Source: Brevundimonas sp. SGAir0440
GTDB taxonomy: Bacteria; Pseudomonadota; Alphaproteobacteria; Caulobacterales; Caulobacteraceae
Assembly: GCF_005484585.1 (NCBI RefSeq)
Contig: NZ_CP039435.1
Location: forward strand, 2,356,001 to 2,420,000
Reading direction: 5' to 3'
DNA: 64,000 nucleotides
Shown: in pieces, positions 57,564-64,000 of the stretch
How positions within the stretch are numbered: position 1 is the stretch's first letter
Layout: every line of letters starts with the position of its first letter
The notes under the pieces: generated by a model
What the model was told of the DNA's origin: nothing
Seen by the model: the letters and a program-made list of their open reading frames with translations, nothing else
Database searches by the model: none
Program-made: the position numbers and the translations under genes

Positions 57564-57798
57564 GACCGCCCCCGGGCCGCTCCGGGACGCAGATCGACGA
57601 CCGGCAGGCTTCGGGGCGATCGGGTCATGCGGCGCTCCTATACTGATGTCCGCAAGAAAATTGCGTCGTATCCGCAGCTTTTATGCTGTTGATCTTTCTA
57701 GGCTTTCATTTGACGCATCGCTGAGGCATTTTTCAACCTGTAGGGGTGCATTCGCTTCGTAGTCGCGTGGCGCCGGAGGCGAGGGAGTAACAGGAGAC

Positions 57799-58293
57799 AT
57801 GGACGCCCGGCACACCCAGACGGCGAACGCGGTGCTCTCCTCCAGCCTGCGCCTGATCCGGTCTCATCGGCGGATGCGGGCCGCGGACGTCGCCCAAGGC
57901 ATGAATATGGCGCTGCGGTCCTATGAGCATTTCGAGTCCGGCGCCGGTCGCATCAACATCGAGCGCATTCACCGCTTCGCGGAGGTCACCGACAGCGATC
58001 CGCACGGGATTCTCGCTGCTCTTGCTCTGGGGTCGCCCGCCTTCGCCTTGCGGTGCGCCGACAACAAATTGGCGACCATCCTCGCCGTGGCGCTGCAGGA
58101 GTTCGACGAAGAAGCCGGGGACGCCATCGGCGATCTGGACGCTCGCACCATTATCAACGCCTTCACCAAGAGCCTGAAGGACCTCGCCGATCAGTCCGTC
58201 CGACGCGACGCCGAGGCCGAGGCCTGGCTCGAACAGCGCCGGGGACGGTTGATAGCCCCCGCCCGGGAGGATGGGACCGGCGACGGCGCGTAA
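57799..58293 (+). CDS. XRE-family HTH protein
   Basis: A 164-residue protein with an HTH_3-like N-terminus (SSLRLIRSHRRMRAADVAQGM, NMALRSYEHFESGAGRINIERIHRFAEVTDSD) and a helical C-terminal half without recognised domain. Plausibly a regulator of the adjoining conjugation genes: such XRE genes often open T4SS blocks in integrative elements. CAGGAGAC lies before the ATG. Confidence 0.8.
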   Translation: MDARHTQTANAVLSSSLRLIRSHRRMRAADVAQGMNMALRSYEHFESGAGRINIERIHRFAEVTDSDPHGILAALALGSPAFALRCADNKLATILAVALQEFDEEAGDAIGDLDARTIINAFTKSLKDLADQSVRRDAEAEAWLEQRRGRLIAPAREDGTGDGA

Positions 58294-58375
58294 CGCCCCC
58301 TCGCCACGGTCGTAGACTTGCGGTCCGAAACTCCCGGACTGGCGCACGGGGTCGGCTGCACGGTTGGATTCGGGC

Positions 58376-58639
58376 ATGAAAGTCCTTTCCCCTCATCCCC
58401 CCGCCCCATCTGCTTCACCCTGCGACCACCTGTCGGATCGCCAGCGGGAATGTCTGGACCTGGCGGCCCTCGGTCTGACCTCCGCCCGGATCGGCGATCG
58501 TCTCGGCCTGTCGCCCCGAACGGTCGATGAGCATCTCATGACCGCTTGCCGCGTCCTGGGCGTCCGCACCCGCATCCAGGCCGTCGCCCGCCTCGCTGCG
58601 GTTCAGCGGCCGCTCGAACCCCGGACCTTCCTACCGTAA
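58376..58639 (+). CDS. solo LuxR-type HTH protein, copy 2
   Basis: An 87-residue protein with only a LuxR/NarL HTH: LSDRQRECLDLAALGLTSAR and GLSPRTVDEHLMTACRVLGV, then RTRIQAVARLAA. A TTG start 12 bp upstream is an alternative. Same architecture as the protein at 46547-46789, including the V-R-T-R-I-x-A-V-A ending. Placed between the XRE gene and virB1. Confidence 0.8.
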   Translation: MKVLSPHPPAPSASPCDHLSDRQRECLDLAALGLTSARIGDRLGLSPRTVDEHLMTACRVLGVRTRIQAVARLAAVQRPLEPRTFLP

Positions 58640-58691
58640 ATCTCCGGCGGGGAGCTCGCGGGTCGCGGGGCCCGCTCCCGATCGGGTTTGC

Positions 58692-59327
58692 TTGGGGCTC
58701 ACGCTGGAGCCCGCCTTGCTGGACCTCAATCTGATCCTCGCCCTGTCCCAGGCCTGCGCACCGCAGGTGGCCCCGGAAACCCTGGCGGCCATCGCCTATG
58801 CGGAGAGTCGGTTCAATCCGATCGCGATCGGCGTCAATCGGGGTCCCCGCCCGGCCCGTCCAGCGCGCGACGCCGCCGATGCCGCGCGCATCGCCCGCGG
58901 ATTGCTGGCGCGGGGCGCGAACCTCGATCTCGGCGTGGCCCAGATCAACAGCGACAATCTGGACTGGCTCGGCCTGTCCGTTGAGGCGGCCTTCGACCCC
59001 TGCCGCAACCTCGCCGCCGCCGGCGTCGTCCTGCGCGCGGGCTATCGCCCGGCCAAGGGCGTCGACCGCCAGACGACCCTCAGGGTCGCGCTGTCCCGAT
59101 ACAACACCGGCCATCCGGAGCGCGGTTTCCGCAACGGCTACGTCGCCCGCGTCGAGGCGGCCGCCGCGACCCTTGGCGTTCTGCCGCTCGCCGCCGTTCG
59201 ACCCGTCGCGGACGACCGATCCGCACCGCCGGTCCCGACGGAGCCCCCGGCCGCCTGGGACGTCTTCGGGCGGGCCCAGGCCAGCATCGTCCTCACCTTC
59301 ACCGCTGCCCCAGACACGGAGTTCTGA
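58692..59327 (+). CDS. virB1: VirB1-like lytic transglycosylase
   Basis: A 211-residue SLT-domain protein: ALSQACAPQVAPETLAAIAYAESRFNPIAIG (catalytic Glu in YAESRF), NLDLGVAQINSDNLDWLGLS and ALSRYNTGHPERGF. The first codon appears to be TTG at 58692; the true start is uncertain and no clear signal peptide is seen. It opens a path in peptidoglycan for the T4SS. Confidence 0.87.
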   Translation: MGLTLEPALLDLNLILALSQACAPQVAPETLAAIAYAESRFNPIAIGVNRGPRPARPARDAADAARIARGLLARGANLDLGVAQINSDNLDWLGLSVEAAFDPCRNLAAAGVVLRAGYRPAKGVDRQTTLRVALSRYNTGHPERGFRNGYVARVEAAAATLGVLPLAAVRPVADDRSAPPVPTEPPAAWDVFGRAQASIVLTFTAAPDTEF

Positions 59328-59328
59328 G

Positions 59329-59628
59329 ATGACCGCATCCGCGACCGTCCGCAGGGCCGGCGCCGCCGGCGCCATCGCCCTCGCCGCCAGCCTCGTCCTG
59401 GTCCAGCCGGCATTCGCCTCGGCCAATGTCGAAGGCCTGCTGCAGAACGTCGTCGACATGCTCACCGGCAACACCGCCCGACTGCTGGCCGTGCTGGCGG
59501 TCGTGGTCGTCGGCATCCTGTGGATGTTCGGCCTGTTCGACCTGCGGCGGGCGGCGATCGTCGTGCTCGGCATCGTCGTGGTCTTCGGCGCGGCCGAGAT
59601 CGTCAACCTGATCACAGGCGGTGCGTGA
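59329..59628 (+). CDS. virB2: TrbC/VirB2 pilin
   Basis: A 99-residue protein with signal peptide (TVRRAGAAGAIALAASLVLV...AFA) and two hydrophobic segments (NTARLLAVLAVVVVGILWMF and AAIVVLGIVVVFGAAEIV) as in VirB2 pilins. Starts one base after the virB1 stop and overlaps the next start (TGATG). Confidence 0.88.
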   Translation: MTASATVRRAGAAGAIALAASLVLVQPAFASANVEGLLQNVVDMLTGNTARLLAVLAVVVVGILWMFGLFDLRRAAIVVLGIVVVFGAAEIVNLITGGA

Positions 59629-59810
59629 TGGAGGTGACCCTGCCCTGGCTGGCGGCCGCTTCGGCCGCGATCGTCCTGGTCCTGTGCCTGATGCTCGGCC
59701 TGAAGCTGATCTCGCCCACGCGGTTCGCCCAGATCCTCGCCGGCCTCGCCTCCGGGGTCGCCCTCGCCCTGACCCTGTCGCGGCTGTCCGCCGGAGGTCA
59801 TCATGGCTGA
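59628..59810 (+). CDS. small two-helix membrane protein between virB2 and virB3
   Basis: A 60-residue protein with two hydrophobic segments (LPWLAAASAAIVLVLCLMLGL and FAQILAGLASGVALALTL) and a short HH end. It is not a standard VirB component. It overlaps virB2 by one base and virB3 by 8 bp, so it is translated with the machine. No family is recognised. Confidence 0.75.
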   Translation: MEVTLPWLAAASAAIVLVLCLMLGLKLISPTRFAQILAGLASGVALALTLSRLSAGGHHG

Positions 59811-60138
59811 CGAACGCCTGACCGAAGACCCCTTGTTCCTGGCCTGCACCCGACCGGCCATGATCCTGGGCGTCCCCATGGAAGCCATGGGCGTCAACGT
59901 CATCCTCTCGGGGGTCGTCTTTCTGGTCGGCGGCAGCCTGCTCTATCTGCTTGTCGCGCCGGTACTGCATCTGGTGTTCCGGGCGATCTGCCGGGCGGAT
60001 CACAACGCCTTTCGGCTGCTGTTCGTCTATGTCGACACCAAGGGTCGGTCGCGGAATGCGGCCCTCTGGGGCGGAAGTTCGGCGACGCCTCTCCCTCTGG
60101 TTCGCCGCTATCGTCTGACGGAGCTGTCCCGTGGCTGA
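59803..60138 (+). CDS. virB3: VirB3/TrbD-like protein
   Basis: A 111-residue protein with the VirB3 start EDPLFLACTRPAMILGVPMEA, one or two transmembrane segments (~31-58), then HNAFRLLFVYVDTKGR. Inner-membrane T4SS component working with VirB4. Overlaps virB4 by 8 bp. Confidence 0.88.
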   Translation: MADERLTEDPLFLACTRPAMILGVPMEAMGVNVILSGVVFLVGGSLLYLLVAPVLHLVFRAICRADHNAFRLLFVYVDTKGRSRNAALWGGSSATPLPLVRRYRLTELSRG

Positions 60139-62506
60139 GGGCGGCGTCCATCCGGCGCGCCTGCGGCGGGAGGCCGACGCCCGGCCGCACCTGCCCTATG
60201 CGCGTCACGTCTCGGACCATGTAGTCGCACTCGACAGCGGCGCCCTGATGATGGTGTTCCAGATCGACGGAGCCAGCTTCGAGACCGCCGACGCCCGGGA
60301 CCTCAACGACTGGCACGTCAAGCTCAACCAGGCCTGGCGCAATCTCGCCGACGACCGCCTGGCGGTCTGGCATCATGTGGTCCGGCGTCCGGTGGAGCTG
60401 GAAGGCTCCTCCGGGTTTCGATCGACCTTCGCCGGCGAACTCGGCGCCCTCTACGACCATCGGGTCGCGCGCCGGCAGCTCTGGATCAACGAGCTGTTCG
60501 TCACCCTCGTCCTGCATCCGGGTCGCGACGCGGGCGACCGGGCCGCGGCGCTCGCGAAACGCCTGAAGGCGGCGCGCCGCAGCGACGGCGAGGTCGAGGT
60601 CGCCCATATCCGGCGCCTCGAGGAGGCCGGGCGCGACCTGGCCCAGTACCTTGGGCGGTACGCGCCGCGCCGGCTCGGTCTCTACGAACGCGACGGCCTG
60701 TGGTTCTCCGAGCCGATGGAGGTCATGCGGCTCGTCCTGACCGGACGCCGGTCGCCGGTCCCGATCGTGTTCGGCCACCTCGGCTCGGCGGTCTACACCG
60801 TGCGCGCCATCTTCGGTCGCGAGACCCTTGAGCTGCGGGACGCGGCCGATGCGCGATACGGCGGCGTCTTGGCTATCAAGGAGTATCCGGCGACGACGCG
60901 GCCCGGGCTGTGGGACGACCTGTTGAGCGTCCGCTTCGGCTTCGTGATCAGCCAGTCCTTCGCCTTCCTGTCCAAGGCCTCGGCCCGGGCGGTGATGGAG
61001 CGCAAGCAGAACCAGATGGTCTCGGCGCGCGACCGCGCCGCCTCCCAGATCACCGGCCTGTCCGACGCGCTGGACGATCTCGTCAGCAACCGCTTCGTCA
61101 TGGGCGAGCACCAGGCCTCGATCCTCGTGCACGGCGACACGCCGACCCTACTGGCCGATCACCTGTCCAAGGCCCGCGCCATCCTCGCGGACTCCGGCCT
61201 CGTGGTGGCCCGCGAAGATCTGGGCCTGGAAGCGGCCTTCTGGTCCCAGTTCCCCGGAGCCTTCGCCCGCCGCACCCGGCCCGCCGCCATCACCTCGCGC
61301 AATTTCGCGGCCCTGGCGCCGTTCCACGCCCATCCCGTCGGCAAGGCCCGCGGCGCCCACTGGGGCGAGGCCGTCTCGGTGCTCCGCACCACGGCCGGTT
61401 CGCCCTTCTGGTTCAACTTCCATGTCGGCGATCTCGGCCACACCTTCATCTGCGGACCGTCCGGATCGGGCAAGACCGTGGTCCAGAACTTCATGCTGGC
61501 GCAGTTGGAGCGTTTCGACGCCCAGCAGCTGTTCATCGATAAGGATCGGGGCGCCGAGATCTTCGTCCGCGCCTGCGGCGGGACCTACCTCGCCCTGCGC
61601 AACGGCGAGCCGACCGGCTTCGCCCCGTTCAAGGCGCTCGACCCCGGCCCCGCCAACCGCGCCTTCCTGGTCCGGCTCGTCCGGGCCCTCGTCGCCCGCC
61701 CGAACGAGACCCTGACCGTGCCCGAGGCCCGCGCCATAGACCAGGGCGTCGCCGCTCTGGAGGCCTTGCCGCGCGAGCGTCGCTCCATCGCCGCCCTGCG
61801 CAGCCTCCTCGGTCAGGGCGACGCCGGCGGCGTGGGCGCTCGGCTGGAGCGCTGGCAAAGGGGCGGCCCGCTCGGCTGGGTGCTCGACAACGATGAGGAC
61901 GCCCTCAGTCTGGAGGCCCGCTTCGCCGGTTTCGACATCACCCAGGTGCTGGACCACGACGAGGTTCGCACGCCGGCCATGCTGTACCTGTTCCATCGCA
62001 TCGCCGAGCGGGTCGACGGTCGCCGCCTCGTCCTCGACATCGACGAGTTCTGGAAGGTGCTGGGCGACCCGGCCTTCACCGATCTCGCCCAGGACGGGCT
62101 CAAGACCTGGCGCAAGCAGAACGCCTTCATGGTGTTCGGCACCCAGTCGCCCGCCGACGTCCTGCGCTCCCCGATCGCCCACGCCATCCTCGAGAAGTGC
62201 GCGACCAAGATCTTCCTGCCCAACGCCCACGGTCAGGCGCGCGACTATGTCGACGGCTTCGGCCTGACCCAGGAGGAGTTCCGTCTCGTCCGCGAGGTCC
62301 TCACCCCGGAGTCGCACCGCTTCCTGGTCAAGCAGGGCCACGACAGCGTGGTCGTCGAGTTGGACCTCGGCGGCATGGACGACACCCTGTCGATCCTGTC
62401 CGGCCGCACCGAGACCACCGCCCTGCTTGACCGGCTGCGCGCCGAGGTCGGCGACGACTACGCGCGCTGGCGCGATCCCTTCCATGACCAGAGGAGGTTC
62501 CTGTGA
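60131..62506 (+). CDS. virB4: VirB4/TrbE conjugal transfer ATPase
   Basis: A 791-residue protein starting at GTG. Walker A GPSGSGKT is at residues 442-449; Walker B is in RRLVLDIDEFWKVL; further motifs FIDKDRGAEIF, GTQSPADVLRS and KIFLPNA match CagE/VirB4. The N-terminal CagE_TrbE domain spans ~20-240. It powers pilus assembly and substrate transfer. Confidence 0.94.
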   Translation: MAEGGVHPARLRREADARPHLPYARHVSDHVVALDSGALMMVFQIDGASFETADARDLNDWHVKLNQAWRNLADDRLAVWHHVVRRPVELEGSSGFRSTFAGELGALYDHRVARRQLWINELFVTLVLHPGRDAGDRAAALAKRLKAARRSDGEVEVAHIRRLEEAGRDLAQYLGRYAPRRLGLYERDGLWFSEPMEVMRLVLTGRRSPVPIVFGHLGSAVYTVRAIFGRETLELRDAADARYGGVLAIKEYPATTRPGLWDDLLSVRFGFVISQSFAFLSKASARAVMERKQNQMVSARDRAASQITGLSDALDDLVSNRFVMGEHQASILVHGDTPTLLADHLSKARAILADSGLVVAREDLGLEAAFWSQFPGAFARRTRPAAITSRNFAALAPFHAHPVGKARGAHWGEAVSVLRTTAGSPFWFNFHVGDLGHTFICGPSGSGKTVVQNFMLAQLERFDAQQLFIDKDRGAEIFVRACGGTYLALRNGEPTGFAPFKALDPGPANRAFLVRLVRALVARPNETLTVPEARAIDQGVAALEALPRERRSIAALRSLLGQGDAGGVGARLERWQRGGPLGWVLDNDEDALSLEARFAGFDITQVLDHDEVRTPAMLYLFHRIAERVDGRRLVLDIDEFWKVLGDPAFTDLAQDGLKTWRKQNAFMVFGTQSPADVLRSPIAHAILEKCATKIFLPNAHGQARDYVDGFGLTQEEFRLVREVLTPESHRFLVKQGHDSVVVELDLGGMDDTLSILSGRTETTALLDRLRAEVGDDYARWRDPFHDQRRFL

Positions 62507-63231
62507 GAGCCGGCATTCCCTTCGCCGCGGCGGCGGGCGCATTCGCCCTCGCCGTCGCCCCGACGGTCCAGGCACAGCAGATCGTCCACGATCCCCGGGC
62601 CCTGGCCCAGATGATCGAGGAGGCGCGCACGACGCTGGACCAGCTGAGGGCGCTGCAGACCCAGGTCGAACAGGGCCGGCAGCTGTTCGACAGCCTGAAC
62701 GACCTGTCCGGCGTCAACGCCCTGGCCGGCGAGCTCGGCTTGCCGACGGTGCGCAATCCGCTGCCGGACATGCGCGCCCTTCGCGCCGCGGCCGACGGCG
62801 ACCTGTCGACTCTCGGCGACCTGGCCGACCGCGCCGACGCCATCCGCCGCGACACCCGGCTCTACACGCCGCCGGCGGGCGACCTCGACCCGGCCGAGGC
62901 CTATTACCGCGACAGCCTCGAACGCGCCGGCGCCCGCACCGCGCGGGACCTCGCCGTCGGTGAGGCGGTGGCCGGCGCCGCGGACCGGCGTCTGCAGGGT
63001 CTGGAGACGCTCCGGTCCGCTCTCGACACCGCGCCCAACGCCCGCGCCGTCCTGGATCTCGAAGCCCGCCTCGCGGCCGAGCAGGCGATGATCCAGAACG
63101 AACAGGTCCGGCTGCAGGGTCTCGCTCTGACCCAGGCGGCCGAGGCGCGTCTGGAGGAGCAGCGCGCCCGCGAACGGGCCGAAGCCGCCCGGACGGCGCG
63201 CATGGACGTCTATGAAAGGGCGTTCCGGTGA
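62503..63231 (+). CDS. virB5: VirB5/TrbJ-like protein
   Basis: A 242-residue protein starting at GTG with a signal peptide (to AQAQQ) and long coiled-coil helices (MIEEARTTLDQLRALQTQVEQGRQL; EARLAAEQAMIQNEQVRLQ). It has the TrbJ/VirB5 pattern of a pilus-tip or P-type transfer protein. Overlaps virB4 and the next gene by 4 bp each. Confidence 0.88.
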   Translation: MRAGIPFAAAAGAFALAVAPTVQAQQIVHDPRALAQMIEEARTTLDQLRALQTQVEQGRQLFDSLNDLSGVNALAGELGLPTVRNPLPDMRALRAAADGDLSTLGDLADRADAIRRDTRLYTPPAGDLDPAEAYYRDSLERAGARTARDLAVGEAVAGAADRRLQGLETLRSALDTAPNARAVLDLEARLAAEQAMIQNEQVRLQGLALTQAAEARLEEQRARERAEAARTARMDVYERAFR

Positions 63232-63443
63232 AACGGTCCGCCCTGCTCGTCGCCCTCGGACTCGTCGGTTGCGGGGCGCCCGAGCGGACCGCTGAAGACT
63301 TCGCCGCCGATCCCGACGCGGCCGAGGCGGTCGTGGCGGCGTGCGGCGCCGGTCGAGTCGAGCGCGAATGCGAAGCGGCGCGTCAGGGCCTGGCCGAAGC
63401 GCGTCGGCAGGCGCGGATGCGCGTCTATGAGCGGGCCTTCTGA
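63228..63443 (+). CDS. EexN/TrbK-like entry-exclusion lipoprotein
   Basis: A 71-residue protein with lipoprotein signal (LLVALGLVGCGAPERT) and EDFAADPDAAEAVVAACGAG, the usual pattern of TrbK/EexN: a Cys after a short acidic run. Such proteins block redundant conjugation into the host. Ends in RMRVYERAF, similar to the C-terminus of the preceding VirB5. Confidence 0.78.
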   Translation: MKRSALLVALGLVGCGAPERTAEDFAADPDAAEAVVAACGAGRVERECEAARQGLAEARRQARMRVYERAF

Positions 63444-63454
63444 GGATCCCGACG

Positions 63455-64000
63455 ATGAGCTTTCGCGTCTTCGAACCCAGCTACGACTTCATCGACGAAC
63501 GGCTCAACGTCTTCCTCGGCGACCGCCTGTCGTCGGTGATCGCCGAGGTCGAGGGCCCGCTGCGCATCGCCCTGGTCCTCTATGTAGTGCTCTACGGCGT
63601 CGCCATCCTCAGGGGGGCGATCAGCGAGCCGGTGATGGACTTCGCGGTCCGCTCGCTGAAGCTCGCCTTCCTCTATCTGCTGGCGACCACGGCCGCCTAT
63701 TCCACCTTCGTCACCGAACCGCTGTTCACCGGCCTGCCCAACGCCCTGACCCGGGCGGTCAGCGGCGCGGACACCCCCAGCGTCGGCGCGGCCTTCGACC
63801 AGTTCTTCGCCTATGCGGCTTGGCTGGGCGAGGACATCTCGCGTGAGGGCTCCGCCTTCAATCCGGGCCCTTGGGTGGTCTCGGCCGCCGTCTTCATCAT
63901 CGGCGCCCTGGCCGCCGCCCTCGGCTTCGGCGTGGTGCTGGTGGCCAAGCTGGCCCTGGCCCTGCTCGTCACCCTCGGCCCCATCTTCATCGCCTGCGCC
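63455..64000 (+). CDS. virB6: VirB6/TrbL-like membrane protein (3' end beyond the window)
   Basis: An open frame from the ATG at 63455 to the window edge, 182 residues, beginning MSFRVFEPSYDFIDERLNVF. Three to four transmembrane segments are visible (LRIALVLYVVLYGVAILRG, LKLAFLYLLATTAAYSTFV, VVSAAVFIIGALAAALGFG, LALALLVTLGPIFIA), as in VirB6. Polytopic channel component of the T4SS. Confidence 0.87.
   Translation, partial: MSFRVFEPSYDFIDERLNVFLGDRLSSVIAEVEGPLRIALVLYVVLYGVAILRGAISEPVMDFAVRSLKLAFLYLLATTAAYSTFVTEPLFTGLPNALTRAVSGADTPSVGAAFDQFFAYAAWLGEDISREGSAFNPGPWVVSAAVFIIGALAAALGFGVVLVAKLALALLVTLGPIFIACA

Overview
The window is GC-rich, gene-dense DNA most consistent with an alphaproteobacterium of the Caulobacterales, probably Brevundimonas-like. 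This is inferred from the gene content: many TonB-dependent receptors, a lasso-peptide locus of the Caulobacter/sphingomonad type (FecI, FecR, TonB receptor, isopeptidase), VirB-type conjugation genes and NccX/CnrX-like metal sensing. No rRNA, tRNA, CRISPR array or transposase was seen.

Layout. 1-4.3 kb: the 5' part of an mmsA-type aldehyde dehydrogenase, a divergent LysR regulator, a small secreted TonB-C-like protein, a sorbosone-dehydrogenase-like lipoprotein and a DUF2231 membrane protein. 4.5-12.6 kb: a pectin locus (PL10 pectate lyase, GH28 polygalacturonase, GH105-DUF4861 hydrolase, large TonB receptor) whose two promoter regions share a palindromic operator-like motif. 13.2-25.3 kb: a QseBC-like two-component pair, then a disulfide/sulfur redox operon (DsbD, TlpA-like, DsbA-like, SoxB/5'-nucleotidase-like, methyltransferase, DsrE-like), a peroxiredoxin, a metallo-beta-lactamase-fold protein, an AcfC-like binding protein and an L,D-transpeptidase. 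A CTTAA-N6-CTTAA box precedes both dsbD and the L,D-transpeptidase. 25.3-34.2 kb: a sulfide/persulfide locus with a BigR/SqrR-like ArsR repressor, second copies of the peroxiredoxin and MBL genes, a split YeeE/YedE transporter, a DUF442 protein, sulfide:quinone oxidoreductase, TauE/SafE, cytochrome bd (cydA, cydB, a 42-residue DUF2474 subunit) and an isoprenylcysteine-methyltransferase-like protein, packed as one operon.

34.6-46.4 kb: a metal (mainly copper) resistance region. It holds a MerR/CueR-like regulator with a textbook 19-bp-spacer promoter driving a glutaredoxin-MauE protein, two DUF305 proteins, CopC-CopD, a DUF4440 and a DUF411 protein, a CnrYXH-like sigma/anti-sigma module, and a CopA-CopB-CopC-Cys-rich operon. 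46.5-58.6 kb: a lasso-peptide locus with FecI, FecR, TonB receptor and isopeptidase on the plus strand and, converging on them, a GntR regulator, two precursor genes, the B leader peptidase and the C cyclase. No ABC exporter is present. Two solo LuxR-type HTH proteins bracket this locus. 58.7-64 kb: the start of a VirB-type T4SS (virB1, virB2, a small membrane gene, virB3, virB4, virB5, an EexN/TrbK-like lipoprotein, virB6 running off the end), which suggests an integrative conjugative element.

Two same-orientation copies of a guaA 3'-end-like sequence (I-E-W-E-stop) at 12.9 and 34.4 kb flank the sulfur region. They look like attachment-site scars and suggest that the accessory DNA accreted in blocks. 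The best discovery targets are the two predicted lasso peptides, this att-flanked sulfur island, and the shared operator motifs.
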